Under the pieces are notes generated by a model. That model made no database searches. It had not been told where the DNA came from and saw nothing but the letters and a program-made list of their open reading frames with translations. Below, in pieces: positions 20,740 to 34,110 of a stretch of 64,000 nt of DNA; position 1 is the first letter of the stretch, and every line of letters begins with the position of its first letter. The DNA is from Rotaria sp. Silwood1 (taxonomy: Eukaryota > Rotifera > Eurotatoria > Philodinida > Philodinidae), in assembly GCA_905250075.1 (NCBI GenBank), contig CAJNOP010000142.1, positions 186,001-250,000 on the forward strand, given 5' to 3'. Made by a program: the position numbers and the translations under genes.

Positions 20740-23700
20740 AATATATAGACTGATGATACAATAATGATCTAGAAGAGAGCCGACTGTATTATGAGGAAAA
20801 TTCCAAATTAAAAGAATGGAAAATCTATAAAAACAATAGTTAAACAAGCACAAATGTGCAGCAATGGTAGATCGAGAAAAAAAGAAGGAGAACGCGCCTT
20901 GTTGATGGGTGTTCACGTATCGGGAACACCTAATCGTGGAACAATAACTAACAAAGACATATTTATCTTACCTGTGTGCATTTGCTATTTTATAAGTGTC
21001 AAAATACTAGGTTACTCCGACTAAACACATTGTCTCATGACGAGAAGAAGTTGCATACGCAAGAGAAAGAGACACGACAAAGAGGCGTACACCTGAGTGA
21101 CAATGGAATGTAGAAAAATAAACAGGAAGTAGAGCCAGATAGTGAATCGAATTCTTCGAAACTTAAGAAATCGTTGATTATGCAACATTTTTTTTATCTT
21201 CACTTGTCATCATAGAGGTCTCATTAATATTACCTTATGATGGACATATCGAGTGCTTCGATACAGCTTTTCGACTCTTTTACCTTTTCGTCACGATATT
21301 CAACACGCTGTCAGTTTGATTTTTTAGAGAAGCAGTTGGTCGATCAATAGACATGAATGATCAGTGAATATAGCAATAAATTCTCAATTTTGTCTACAGA
21401 GCTAAAATAATTGTTTATTGTCGACATTATAATGAATTCCTGGATGCGCAAACAAAAACACAAGAACACATTATTCCTCTAGACAATTCTTGAGACATAT
21501 TTGTCTAAAATATATCATCTCCTTTCCTAGTTTTGTTCATAGCAACGAAACGATTAAACAATTGCTAATTAATTCACTAATAGATCTTTCACACTGGTTA
21601 AAATTTGGCACTGAATAGCATGCTTTTTCACAGAGCATGCTCTCATTAACTATGGATAGTAACAAAAGGTACCGAATTTTTCTCGACACTGCTCAGAATT
21701 CTGAACAAAAGGAAATTACAAAATGAGCATATGATAAGACAAACCAGATATTAAGGTAACCGTAAGAAATATCCACGATATTTTTCAAAACTATACACAA
21801 TGCACCCAAAATTTCGAAACTTAATCGAATTTACCAGAAGAATTTCCTAAAATTTTCCGTAATATCTGTTTCATCTTCGAATATATTCGTTTAGTAACTA
21901 TGAAAACTACGATAATTCCTTTTTTTATTGAAGTCTAAACATATCTTGAGGAGAAACAACACTTCAAGAGAGATTTCACGCGTTGCACAGCAGACACGTG
22001 AACATATTTGAAAGTGGACATTTAACTACTACGTATTGCCAATGCTTATTATTAGTTTAACTTGTTGTCATTCGCTACAGCCAAACATTTGATAGCATTT
22101 AGTGATTTAAGTGGTATCATTCGCAACTCAGTCAGTCACAAAAAGTCGTTATTAGTTACGAAGATTTATCTTCCATGGTTTCTGGCGTTGATAATATGAT
22201 AAACAAAATAAGAGTCCTTTAATTACGGATATTTTCAGTTCCATAAATCCGGGTCACGAATGGGCTATCCGAGCCATTCTAAATCTTTAAGTTTTTTAGA
22301 TTTAAAGCGAGTGAAAAAAATTTTTATCGATAGAATAGTTAATGCAATAATGAACCAATATCTCTATTATGATAAAATAATGAGGAATAAAATTCGTATA
22401 TTCTAGTCACTTTTTCCTTCTGCATGTGATTTGCATCTAGTAGAGATGTCGGACTGTGAGTTGCTTGTCCCTCTTTTCTCAGCCATCGTCATCATTGTTT
22501 AGCATTGAAATAATGGCGATCGCAGCAACAATTCAATACTACAGGTTGTCGCATTGTGTAAGGTCGTTCGTCAGCATGATCCATATTTAGTTTACAATAT
22601 CTAGTTCATTGATTAGATCCATTTAGAACCTACATTCCAACTTCTAATTTTTTTTATGCGAAACGAGTATTTTAAGAAAAACAGTCTAATAAATGTTTTT
22701 GAAGACTCTCTATGAATAAAAATTGACTTAAGTTAGAGAAAAGCGCCTAGTAAAATCCTTATACCATGTTGACACAAAATGTGCAAAATGATCAGGTCGC
22801 TTCAATAATTAATAAAAGATGTACAATTAGATCGTTTTCAGTATTTAACAGCATCTAAGACCACCCCATCCCTTCAGATAATGCAATTTTCGTCAAAATA
22901 TTCTAATTTAAGAATGCTTCATGTAAGACAGCTCTACAGTGTACTTTTGGACATACTATGATTGATTGATTTTACTACAAAAATGTGAAAATTTTACAGA
23001 ATTTTTCTGAAAGTAATTAAAGTGAGACATGGAACTTTTCTTATATAACGTCTTTCTCAAAATTTTTTTTCATCTCTATTTCTTCGTGCGCCAAAGATGT
23101 CTAAGCCTTTCAAAAAAGCTACAAAGCTTGTCGAAGATTTGAAATATGGCCAAGTATAGCTCCTCTAACTTAACATAGGTGATTTTCATGCTGACTTGGC
23201 TTCTGAGAAAATAAAATCTCGCAGAAACTTTATCCATACTTTTTCTGCCTTATTTACGAACAAGTTTTAGAGAAATAACCGAACAAACTTTTAAAAATTC
23301 GGATTTTTTTAAATTATAGTAACTAATCTTAGCTACATTTTGATATTAACCTGAGTTTGATCTAATTAAAACTGAAGCAGCACCGTTTCTCAAAGACAAC
23401 TATCTTTTTATCCTTAATATTGGGATGGTTATTGAATTATTCAATATTTTGTGTTCAAACTTTGTCTGGTAACTATATAAAGCCGGACACATAATTTTCT
23501 GAAAATTTCCGCAAGATCACTTATTCTGACACAAAAATAGCTTCTTGACAGGCAGGCAAGTACTTACGTATACGTCACCCGAAAGAGGGCAGCAGGTCAA
23601 ATTCGTTCACTGTATGCTTCGGTACTCCTTCATAGCTGTACTTAAAACAGCTTCAGGTTATCTTTGGCCTTCTTGCTATGTATGTTAGTAATGTTATCTA

Positions 23701-24077
23701 CCATTTTCAGTATTTCTCTCTCTTTCTTCGGAGAGAGCTTGATCTTTCAACTTGGTTTTCACCATTCACTTACGGAAAATAGTGTTAATGAATGGCTTCA
23801 AGTTAGACGTCTGAGCTATCTGATGTCGAAATTATTCAAACTGATCAAGATCGTTCTCTCGCTTCTCTTCTATGATTTAAAAACGATCAGAACAGTACAA
23901 TAACTGCACTTTCTTCGCTTAACATCCACTCTATCTATCATACTTACCATCGCTCCATGTGTCTTGGTTGTTAGAGATAGGGAAGGCAAAAAAGAGAAAC
24001 AAAGAAAGGTGAAGATAAGAAAAATATATGATGATAAAAAAAAAACACAGCTTTACGAATCAAAGCAACAATCAACA

Positions 24078-24168
24078 GGGTGCAGGCGTGAGTGCAGGTG
24101 TGGATGTTGGTATAGGTGTAGGTGTGTTCATTTTTCCATCATGAAAACCAAACCCACACCCACACCCT
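24078..24168. repeat. Telomere-like inverted element
   Basis: GTGCAGGTGTGGATGTTGG with TAGGTGTAGGTGTG is followed, after about 25 bp, by AACCCACACCCACACCCTAA, a near-perfect C-strand telomere-like run. Confidence 0.8.
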
Positions 24169-24708
24169 AACTTCTTGACCTTAGTTGCAAAGAAATATTT
24201 ATTATAGCTGATTAATTATTTGGTTTATATCCTTCGTTCATTTATTGATTTGAGTTCATCAGAAAATAACGAACATATACATCTGGATCTTATAATCGGT
24301 ACTATTTGATATTATCCATCGCTTATATATTGGAAAAAAGTACCGTATAACTGCAACTTTGTTTGATTTACATGGTTTGGAAATTTACTCCTATATTTAA
24401 TTACTAATAAACGAGTGAAATATTTAGCATTTCTGCGATTTGGAATCATTAAGAAAAATTTATTTCACTTGAAAATTATATGTATGATTTTCAATCACTT
24501 GAGTATTTCATATTAAAAAAGGTGACACAGAGAAGACAGTTTTCAAAAAAACATCTCATATGTGTTCACATTAGAAAGGTTATAATATCGGGATAGATAG
24601 CAAAATTGTGTTTAGTATTCAAAATAGTAGGACACTCACATTAAAGGAAGACATTTCCAGCAGCTTCTTTGAACTTCAGACTGTTCATAACTGTGACATA
24701 CTCACTAG

Positions 24709-24940
24709 TATGGGTGTGAGTTATCACAACAATTCCCATTCCATATCCATATTCACAATTTCTAAGGAAACACAGTCATAATCCCTAAGTATGAATCTAA
24801 CAAAAATCCCAAACATATGTTTGGAATAAACATAGAATTCTGATTTAAAAGCAATATATTATAACCTCTGTTGTCTATTTTAATCGGTGGAATAGTGAAG
24901 ACGTCGGTGAAACAAGAACCACACCCATACCCACACCTAT
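24709..24940. repeat. Telomere-like element, one or two copies
   Basis: TATGGGTGTGAG at 24709 is followed by CCATTCCATATCCATATTCAC. A second C-rich block, CCACACCCATACCCACACC, is at 24919-24938. The two could be the ends of one 230-bp inverted element, or separate copies. Confidence 0.6.
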
Positions 24941-25094
24941 CCAAGATTTTGTTTGCTCACACACATGGTCCCTTTCGAGAAATTAGCCAGTAATCTGTCT
25001 TATCAAAAAATGATGAAGTTACGCAACCGTTTCTTTTATAAACTCAGATAAAGAAATTCTGACGCAGTTCGAAATAACTGTCTTGAGTTAGTAT

Positions 25095-25418
25095 TTCATC
25101 ATCGATGACAGGTGAACCGAAAGAGATGGACCACTATCATGGGTCTCCTCGATCGCCAGACTTGACACCATTGGACTTCTATTTGTGAAATCATCTTCAA
25201 ACCAAATGTCTACAAAACAACCGTAAAAAGTCTTTGTCATTCAAAGACTCGAATAACGAGAAAAACGGAATAATAAAAGAAAAACGTTGCATGATATTTT
25301 TTTGAATTGTAAAACACTCAAATTTTCGTATTAATAAAAAAATTATTAGATCATGCTTGATTGATAGTGGAGTTATACGCAATTTTTAAGTGATCATGAC
25401 TTTTGGAACATCCTGTGT
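25095..25418 (+). pseudogene. Mariner-type transposase fragment and right terminus
   Basis: The frame around 25110-25185 encodes GSPRSPDLTPLDFYL, matching the family motif in which PPRSPDLTPLDFFLWG precedes the third catalytic acid; it then stops at the Trp position. About 210 bp downstream, ACTTTTGGAACATCCTGTG is the inverted form of the CAGGGTGTCCCAAAAGT-type end of this group. No left end or N-terminus was found, so only the 3' part remains. Confidence 0.7.
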
Positions 25419-26803
25419 TTCTACAGAGATCAGTTAAACACTCGAAAACGTCTATCGAATGAGGTAGAACGTGAGTTTATCATGAACCTATGAAGTTTAG
25501 CGTATTTATGATGAGAAGAAGAACGATCATAGTAAAGGAATATTTTTATGATCTCGAAAAAAAATAGTTTTTATGACATTGAGAATACAAGCCGAAACAG
25601 GATCCATAAGCTTTAGGCGGTCAGAAAAGCTTTCATTTTTTCTTTTGTAAAATACGAACTAAAAGAAGTGTTGCAGTATATAGGGGAAGAAATTTGCACC
25701 CCTACCCCTTCTCTCATAGATCGTGATAGATGCGGTACCATAGTATCAGCAGCTCTATCGTGTTTCATATTTTAATTCGACGAAGATTACGCTAACTGCT
25801 TTTTAAGAGAGGCTTCAGCGTCTCCAAATCTAATGGCTCCGCCGACTCTGTCTATAGTGGATAGTGTTTTTTGAATTGTGAATCACTGTTCAGAAGTCTC
25901 CATTCTCATATATTCAAAAATCAAGGAGAAGGCAAAAAAACTAGCATCAGATGTTCAAGTTATATAAAAAAAAACGATACTTATTTTTCGCTAAGCAATA
26001 ACGCTATAAATTTGGTAGTTTTACTTAATGTCACTGTGAAAGATTGCAACAAATAGGAAATCAGTTGTCGTGTCAAATGATACTTCATTATCATAGAATC
26101 GATTGCTCTAAAGTACCTTTGTATATATCAAACTGTATTAATGTAAGGACTAGATTAATTATAGGGTACCTATGGTTATTCTTCTCTCCATATTAGCAAC
26201 ATCTTTATTGGGAGTTACCAATAATATGATTTTTCAACACTTAACAAAAGAACAAAATATGTTTCTCTATCTTATAAACTATACACTTCAAGATAGCAAT
26301 AATGATTTAGGGAAATGATGACTTTGAATTTCCGGCCATCGAGGTTACACGTTTTAGCCGATATATTCACGTTCTATGTTTCAATAAGATCGTTATTCAT
26401 TCATTGACGCATATTGTACGTCATTATTTTTGTCTTTTATGATAATAAAACTAATGTTTACTCTAACTCAATGTAAAAGCCATTTCAGATATGATAGAAT
26501 TCAAAAAATAACATCCCACTTCTATTCTTAAACGTCATCATCATCTTTTTCGTATTCGTTGTTAAATATCTGTTGACTAATTGTTACACTTTCTGTTTTA
26601 ATGCGTCATATTATTGTTGACCGAAGATACTTCAAACGTCAACATCTTTTCTTTTTAAAACAGAAAAAGAGCCAAATAAATGTTATCAATATAGAACAAA
26701 CAAGTAGAGAGCTAAATATGACATGTATTCGTACATTATATATAAAGGAGAACATTTAAATTAAGATAAACAAGAGAAGTAAAGTAATTAATTAATAATT
26801 ATT

Positions 26804-27532
26804 ATGGAAAGTGGATATAATACTGAAGCGACTCCCGCGATGAAATCGTCTGATTTTTCATCAAATCAACACGAAAATTTTATTAAACGCAAGATGAATT
26901 CTATTGACAAAAAACTAGCAATGCCATGTTTAATCTTACTAGCCGTTGCAGTGATTATCCTCCTATTCGGCATACCAATAACTCAAGTGATTATTGGATC
27001 TTTATATTTTAATTCATGTTCTATTGATGATCGAATACCAAAATATCTTATCATTGCTGGTATCGGTACATTAATTTGTTTCACTTTTGCCATTATAAAG
27101 GTAATATTGATCTTAAATATTTGATATATTAACAAAAACGAGAAATATTTGATAATGTTTAAGACAGTAAAATAAAGATATAATCTTTTAGTTAGTGATA
27201 AATTCTTATTTGTTTTGTTAGAATTACGCAAAAAGATCAAAGTGGTGGACTTTTCTAGTTTTCAAATCAGGAATATTGTGTCTTGTTTGGTTTATAATTG
27301 TAAGTCAAATTTTATTAAAGATTTTTCAAAGTTATTGTAAACAATGTCAATGTTTCTTATTCAGGGAACCGTTTGGATTAGCCGTGCTAAAAAAAGAGTT
27401 CAATCTTCAAATCCTTATGATACGCTAACTTATTGTGAATATTCAATCATTACTTGTGTTACTATAACACTATTCTTTAGTTATGGAAGCGTTATTGGTT
27501 TACTTGGTTATCACGTTGGAAGTGAAAAATAA
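26804..27532 (+). CDS. Small tetraspan membrane protein, TMEM272-like
   Basis: Three exons, 26804-27100, 27222-27299 and 27365-27532, join in frame to about 180 residues. Four hydrophobic segments are visible: LILLAVAVIILLFGIPITQV, YLIIAGIGTLICFTFAII, FKSGILCLVWFIIGTVW and the last around ITCVTITLFFSYGSVIGLLG. Between helices 1 and 2, GSLYFNSCSIDDRIPKYLII resembles the Cys-x(n)-IPxYL stretch of TMEM272-type proteins. The N-terminal 40 residues are polar, with no signal peptide. Introns are 121 and 65 bp with GTAATA/TTAG and GTAAGT/CAG ends. The family's function is not established. It appears intact. Confidence 0.7.
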
Positions 27533-28889
27533 ATATATTTTCAACTAGATTTTGATTTACTTTAATAAAAAGATAATTTATCATTTTGAATATATTATTA
27601 TTTCAAATAAACCAAAATATTGATTGATTGATAAACAATTCTATATCTTTATTCTACAAAATTTTATAACAGTTGATAACGATATATTCTTCTGCTAAAC
27701 AATCACTTGTATACAAATGACTTACTGTTTAAAAATTGTGTCAATATTTAAAGAGAAAGAATTTAAGAAAGACGCAATTGAATAGGGTGTGAATCTGAGT
27801 GTAAGTGTGGATGTCGGTGATATTTCCAGGAATGAACGCCACATCCACAGCTACTCTATTAATTAGTGCAAATTAAATTAATTGATGTGCACATGATCGT
27901 CTGTTTTCATAATTGTCTTATACATAATACACATAAATCAAAATGGAATGTATTGAAATTAATCGGTATGTTTTGCCCGAAGCGGATACATCCGTCGGAT
28001 GAGATAATTTTTTGCTGCAGCGTTACTGTTCAATACGAAAGTCAACATCGATTGCTCATTGTGATACATTTTTCAACTTTTTTTCTTGTTTATCACTACC
28101 ATCCGGCCAATGCATTACCAATTGTTAATTTGCTCATAAGTTACCTGCAAAGTATGTTGAAGATGAGAATCATCATCAGAAAGTATCAGATGAAATTATA
28201 GACAAGATTCTCATATCTGAAGAGGAACATGTGGCAAAATGATACGGTACAAAAGAATTTCCTTCACATGTAAGACATGAAATGATAAATGAGAAAAAAT
28301 AAACTCGGAATGATACTTCGGTACTCTCCAGCAAAGTCTAAGATATTGGATCATGCGTCAGCTGACTGACGAAACTGTTAACTAACTCTCCTAGATTTGA
28401 TCGAGTGTCGACGATAATGATGACTGATGAATGATCCATTGTGTAACATATGTAGGTCCTTGATTGAGAAATCGCGATTGTTCATGATTGAGATGATTTG
28501 ATGTATTGATGATAACTGTTGATACAATAGAAGATAAGGAGCATAGTCGAACGTATGAATGTAAATGTAACGTGTTAATGCTCAAATGTCCCACCGACAA
28601 CTCACATTTCTGATTTCCTACATTCTCAACAAATAGGTGTTTAGGTGCATGGTTTGGAATTTGATTGAATAAAAGAATAATCTCTCAAAAACAGAAACTC
28701 TGTCCATTTTTATTAGAATTCTATTCGACCAAACATAATTCAAACAATCGAAGAAAATTAAGTAAGCACTCAACCTAGTTCGAGAACAAATTACAAGACA
28801 TATGATATCTGCAGTGTAAATGATTTTGTTCATTAAAGTGGAGATTAATTAAGTTATTCAATAAGCAAATCGTTGAATGATCTCTATGT
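27533..28889. other. Intergenic, one telomere-like element
   Basis: AT-rich sequence between the tetraspan gene and the minus-strand sulfotransferase. It holds a telomere-like element at 27785-27855. The open frame 27866-28201 has no family signature and is not called. Confidence 0.5.
27785..27855. repeat. Telomere-like inverted element
   Basis: AGGGTGTGAATCTGAGTGTA and AGTGTGGATGTCGG are followed by GCCACATCCACAGCTACTC. Confidence 0.65.
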
Positions 28890-30224
28890 TTAATTGGACA
28901 CAAGATTAACTTTCTCGGAAACAAAAGTCGAGTTTGTCGTCGAGTTGTGATCTGTCGTCAATGGCTCATGAGCTTTGAGGAACATGTTACTATACTCTTC
29001 GTAGCGCTGCTCAATGGATTCGCGCGTCAATCCAAACTCTTCAAGCGTATAAGTGTTTCGCCCTTGCTTTCCTTGAGGATTGTCGCGGAGCCATGTAAGC
29101 ATGGCCTGCTCGAAGTCGTCCGACCAACCTAGTTCAAAGTGTTGATAAATACGACGAACGGTTTCGATGGGTTGTGCAACTAAATTATCATAGACTACGT
29201 CGAAAACAGGAATGTGTTCATGACTACGACGAAATCTGATCAGGCGAGAAATTCTAACATCGAACGAATTGAAATACCGCTGTACAAGCGTGCGCATATT
29301 GGCCATTGCATCAACCTCATTATTATCTAGATAGGGACTGCTTGACACAATACCAAAGCGAGCAGACGATGGCAGCACTTCGTCCAATCGACGATGGGTC
29401 ATGATAAGTGATGCGGATGGATAGTGACGTAGAAGGGTATCAAGGAAGAACGTGTGGGTCGGAGATTTCAAAAGCCAATGAGACCGAGGTGTATCAACAT
29501 CATTTAACATTTGTAAAAACGTTTTGTGATACTCATATGCAAAGTCCTTGTTTGTATCGTTGAAAAACCATTCTGAAAGTTCTGTATTATCACGAGATGT
29601 GAGTAGTGTATTCAAAAAGTTGACACCAGTTTGAAAAAGAAGAAACAGATCTTCCTCGTGCGCATAGCGAGGATGACTGCCAAGTAATTGTCGTTCGTAG
29701 TCGTTCAATCCGATCGCTCGGAACATTTCGCTAGACGTGTCTGCTTCGATGGCGCGTCGTGCATGTCCAGCTGTATCTGAAAGTGCCAATGGTGGAACTG
29801 GATAGAATATGTCTGCTGCCAGAGGCGCCCGACATGCTGGATCACAGGCAAGCAAATTGAAGAGGAGAGTTGAGCCTGTGCGAGGCAGACCACATATGAA
29901 AAATATCGGAGGCATCAGGTGCACTGCTCGTTTCAGCTGCATTTGTCTGGCAACGTAGTTGAGCACTCGTTTGCAGTTCATGTAATCTTGTTCCAGCTTA
30001 ATACAAAATAGATGACGACCAATCGGTGGTAGTCCATCGTTGGCGAGTACGTTGCGAGCGTTTAGTTGAAATGCATGCAAGATCTCTGTATGGTAACCAA
30101 ATTGTGCTTTGGCTTCTTGACTCAAATCATCATCATTGAGATTTACTTCAGTACGTAGAAATGGTGAAGCTACACTGTTGTTGGCATCTTCAGTGAATAT
30201 GTTGGGGTGAGTTCGATTTTCCAT
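28890..30224 (-). CDS. PAPS-dependent sulfotransferase (Sulfotransfer_3 family)
   Basis: Single exon, 444 residues, no membrane anchor or signal peptide. The 5'-phosphosulfate-binding loop is FICGLPRTGSTLLFNLLACD (about 109-128). LLKSPTHTFFLDTLLRHYPS (about 251-270) carries the usual Lys-Ser-Pro motif, and IMTHRRLDEVLPSSAR (about 274-289) matches the 3'-phosphate region. The family moves sulfate from PAPS to hydroxyl groups of small molecules or glycans; the acceptor here is unknown. This type is frequent in bacteria and marine invertebrates. It is only distantly related to the sulfotransferase at 18228-20739 (different loop context and C-terminus), so the two are not a tandem pair. Start: ATG at 30224, followed by MENRTHPNIF. 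No defects seen. Confidence 0.9.
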   Translation of the reverse strand: MENRTHPNIFTEDANNSVASPFLRTEVNLNDDDLSQEAKAQFGYHTEILHAFQLNARNVLANDGLPPIGRHLFCIKLEQDYMNCKRVLNYVARQMQLKRAVHLMPPIFFICGLPRTGSTLLFNLLACDPACRAPLAADIFYPVPPLALSDTAGHARRAIEADTSSEMFRAIGLNDYERQLLGSHPRYAHEEDLFLLFQTGVNFLNTLLTSRDNTELSEWFFNDTNKDFAYEYHKTFLQMLNDVDTPRSHWLLKSPTHTFFLDTLLRHYPSASLIMTHRRLDEVLPSSARFGIVSSSPYLDNNEVDAMANMRTLVQRYFNSFDVRISRLIRFRRSHEHIPVFDVVYDNLVAQPIETVRRIYQHFELGWSDDFEQAMLTWLRDNPQGKQGRNTYTLEEFGLTRESIEQRYEEYSNMFLKAHEPLTTDHNSTTNSTFVSEKVNLVSN

Positions 30225-33200
30225 AGTTTTGCTTTATAATTTTGTAAAATTTTGCCTTCGATTGTTAAGTTCGATGCAGGAAAAACTTGTTGAAACTCAC
30301 TGTTTTTATCAATCTTAATTAGAAGTTCAAAATTGCATTATCATTTTGTATTTTGCAAAATGGCGCTAATTTTACTGTGAGTGTTAATGAATTATTATTA
30401 TTATGCTTTACTACTGCTCTCTGTGGCTAATGAGTAGCCTAATAAATAATGTGCTGAATGGCACCACAACATAGGATATTATTTCGAACATTCGATCATA
30501 CTACGAGTGATCTCAGCATCTATTTTATAGAGTAACTTTGAACAACAATTTCTGCAACATCAATACAATATTTTTTCGTGATTTCATTCTTACTTGGGAA
30601 ATGACGTTGTATTGATAATGTCAGTAATTGCCTGGCTATGAAAAGAGTTCCTAGTTTTTCATGTAGCGATCATTTGAAGGCACTGTTAACTGAATCTCGA
30701 TGCTTATCAAACAAATATTTGTGCTAAGGACAAACTGATATGTCACTTTCTAAAGCACTCCCTAGAGAAAGTACTGAGTTCAGGGTACCCATGTACTGAG
30801 AAAGCTCTAGCAGGGTACCCAGTATGTGTACTTTGAAAATTCTCAGTAATTTTACTGATGTATGTACTGTTTGGAGTACCCGTAAAAGTACATTTACTGA
30901 ATAAGTACCTGCATGGATACACAAGTCTGTAACTTTACTGAGGAAATCTCGACAGGGTATCCTAAATTTTTCGCGTTCTGTATGGCGACTATTCATTCAC
31001 CGTTTTCTTTTTTACGTACGGCTCTATATAAATAACTCGATAAATCATAAGAAAATAATCAATTTTCATACTAGTTTTTTCTAAATTATTTCTTGACTAT
31101 TTCTTAGTCGAGGAAATGCCGAGCTTGGTTGTAAATTAAGATCGGACTACCCTGAAGTGGTCTACGACCAACTCAAGTTGAGTCGGATCCCGACATTGTT
31201 CCTGCTAAGTTTGTAGAATTGAAAAAATTAAATTGAATAAAGTAAAAAAAAATCTAGTAAATTATCTCAAGAAAAAGAAAAAATTTTAAAAAGTCAAAGA
31301 TCAGGTTCGATCCTGAACATACTGAAAATTTGGTAACAGGGTACTTAGAAATACTATACAATGGTACTCAATTCAGTACTTGATCAGTACCTTTAGGTAC
31401 CCAATTACTATGCATTCTCCAGCAGGGTACTTGCCATAGTACCACTTAGGTACCTGTAAGTACCTGCAAGTACTTTGGTACCCAAAAGTTCCTGTGACAT
31501 ACTGGTATCAGGGTACTTTTTTGGGTACCCTTAACTCAGTATATTCTCTAGGGCTACTACTTCTTCGCCTCTAGAAGCGAAAATGAATGAATAGTTTATC
31601 GAGAAAAAAAGAATTTATACCAAAAGAGAGAAAGAAACAACAATCGTGTTCTTCTCCTTTCTTTGAAGACGAATATCGAAAAAAGAAGAAGATAAGGCAT
31701 ATATTGACGAAAGATGAAATAGAAGAACAGATAGAGAAGAAAAGAAAATGAATAAGAAGAAGACAACGTCAAGTAGTCATTTGTGTATAGCAATTGAGGA
31801 ATAATCTTCAGTCGTTTCTTATCTAACAGTAACAAATAGAATAAGGTTGTTTTAAAGGGCTTGACTAAGGAATGACGAAACACTATTTCTCTCGTCTTGA
31901 ATCAACGTTTACGAATAGGTATTTCTACTCGCAAAGGAGGATGTGAGTGACAATGTGATTAGGGTTTGTTGACTGAATATTTGATCATATGAAAATTAGC
32001 AATTAGAACTGGTCTATATCAAAAGAAGTTATCGAGTAGCTTCATAGGAAAAAATTAGTTCTTAAAGAGAGTTTCATGTTTACGTCGTTTAAAATTTCTA
32101 GAGTGCAATATTTAAAAATGGCGTTTAATTATAGAATTTTCGTTTACTTTCAAATTGAAATGAGAAAAATTAAACTTTGTAAAATAATACCATATTAGGT
32201 GAAACTTCATTGCCTAATAATTAAAAAGCCTCATTATCTGGGATTTCTAGAAATTCTGAAACATATTCATCACAAAGGATTCTTTCATAATTGAAAAACA
32301 CGTGAACTCATGGATATACGCTCAAGACAGAAACGAATAAGAAAATCTCAATTCGGCAACATCTTCGATCGGATTCAGTTCGCCTCAAACAAATTCAATC
32401 GAATAAGATCATTTGACAACTCCATTTGGTTTTCGTCTCTAATACGCATCGGTTTTTTTGTAACTACTTCTCATGAGACTCAGACCGCATTTCTATTCTC
32501 AATAAAACCTGAAGTCAATTTTTAAAAAAAGACCAAGAAGAAAACACAAAATGTGTATCCAACTACTCTTTCTTTATTAATTGCTTATTCTTAATACAAA
32601 TGTATTCATTGACGTTGGTTTGAGACTTATAAATATGCTATTAGTAGATTTTGACGTGAACAGAGTCCATTAATACTAGTCAAAAATAAACAAGAACAAT
32701 AAATTTAATTGAGTTTGATAAAAGAAGTTAATTCTTTTTGAGTTATTTAGTTATTGAGTAGTTAAAATTTGTTCAATGGCAGATCTTATTTTTTAGAAAA
32801 AAGACTGTTAGTGAACATTTTACCAAAGTGTTCGGATACGTTTCCTTTAATATTCTAAGAATATTTATGATCAATGATAGACTCTTTTTTTCACAGGATA
32901 AAATTTGTTACTATCTCCTCATACACATGTCGAATAAGTAAAATACTGTTTTTCTAACGATTATGTAGAACAAAATTGAACTGAAACAAAAATTTGTTGG
33001 AAAGGCTAGTGAAAAATATAACTTTTTAGGGGACATTATAGAGGACCCTTTGTAACTTATGAGCGATAAGACAGAATAGAAGACCCCGGGTCTTCTAATG
33101 TGTCGGTGGCTTTACGTATGGTTCACAAAGAACAAATGATTTTGACGAACAAGTTTGTTTTTTTTACATTATTTTCAGTGAATTTTTCATCAATTACTAA

Positions 33201-34110
33201 ACGATATCAGTGATTTGCTTTTATACAGAACTAAAACTTGCGTCGATTTGAACTTTTTCAAGCTTATCACATGAAAAATTGAAATTATATTTATTATAGA
33301 CGAAATACTTTTAATGATTAGAGAAACTAAAATTGTTATCAGATTAAAAATATATCCAAACACAAAGAGCAAGACAACCGATGGATTTTCTTCATAACAT
33401 TAGCGTACTCTACAGGCTAATATTTCATTTGTAGAATTAATTTTATTAGCGAGTTTCATAGTTTATGTATGAACTAGATTAATAATGGTTATTTTCCAAA
33501 AATAAATTCAATCAGAGATCGATGATAATGAATGGTCATATTTTGCATTTTATCTTTTCATTAATCACTATATTTTATTTAAAGAAAAAGCAAAAGATAC
33601 CACAAGATGCAGCGTAGAAAGCTTTAAAATATCATTTCTATCACACAGTAAATTTCATTTCTTAGTTCATTAACTAATAAATCATGATTTTAAGGAAATT
33701 TCGAAACATTAAAACACTTAATCACATCATAATTCTGTTTAGATATTTGGTTTCGTAGTTGATGTCATCAAAGTCATCTGCTTCATATCGATTTACAGCA
33801 TTGAAAATTAGTGGCATAGATGTTTTGTCCATTTTTAAAACAACTCATGCATATATAAAATAAGCTGTTGTTGTAAAGTGTAGAGCTTTTCATGACGCAT
33901 CTTGTACTATATTGTGTTCTGTTAACATAATCTATTGAGTGATAAAATGATGACATTCAAAAACCAGTCATTTCTTGTACCTCAAGTTAGTATATGTAAT
34001 GCATTTAGTGTGATCCCGCTGGGTGAATGGTTGAATCTTCCATTCAACTATTGATCAGTAAGTAGAGGATTTAAGTCTATTGATGAGAATATTATTTTTG
34101 TGTTCTAGTT
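30225..34110. other. Intergenic 3.9 kb, one foldback element
   Basis: Apart from the GGTACC-rich element at 30765-31555, nothing is recognised. 31570-31900 is purine-rich on the + strand and gives a leucine/phenylalanine-rich open frame on the other strand that I do not support. The missing 5' part of the anoctamin pseudogene was looked for here without success. Confidence 0.5.
30765..31555. mobile_element. Foldback element rich in GGTACC
   Basis: The left end CCCTAGAGAAAGTACTGAG, continuing TTCAGGGTACCCA, is matched inverted at the right end (CCCTAGAGAATATACTGAG, TTAAGGGTACCCA in reverse complement, 31554-31520). Both arms are made of GGTAC, AGTACC and GGGTACC pieces spaced 10-30 bp apart. 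The middle (31000-31320) is AT-rich and non-coding. No clear target duplication. Confidence 0.75.

Larger units (their letters stand above)
20740..26803. other. Gene-poor 6-kb stretch
   Basis: No gene was recognised. Contents: two or three telomere-like elements (24078-24168, 24709-24758, with a C-rich half at 24919-24940) and a mariner transposase fragment (25095-25418). The remainder is AT-rich without long or motif-bearing open frames. Short open frames at 23664-23903 and 20421-20726 (the latter antisense to the sulfotransferase) are not supported. Confidence 0.55.

Noticed and set aside
27866-28201. 111-codon open frame
   Set aside because: No recognisable motif and no clean splice context; composition typical of random AT-rich sequence.
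31596-31883. Minus-strand frame rich in Leu and Phe
   Set aside because: Arises from a purine-rich stretch on the + strand; low complexity.
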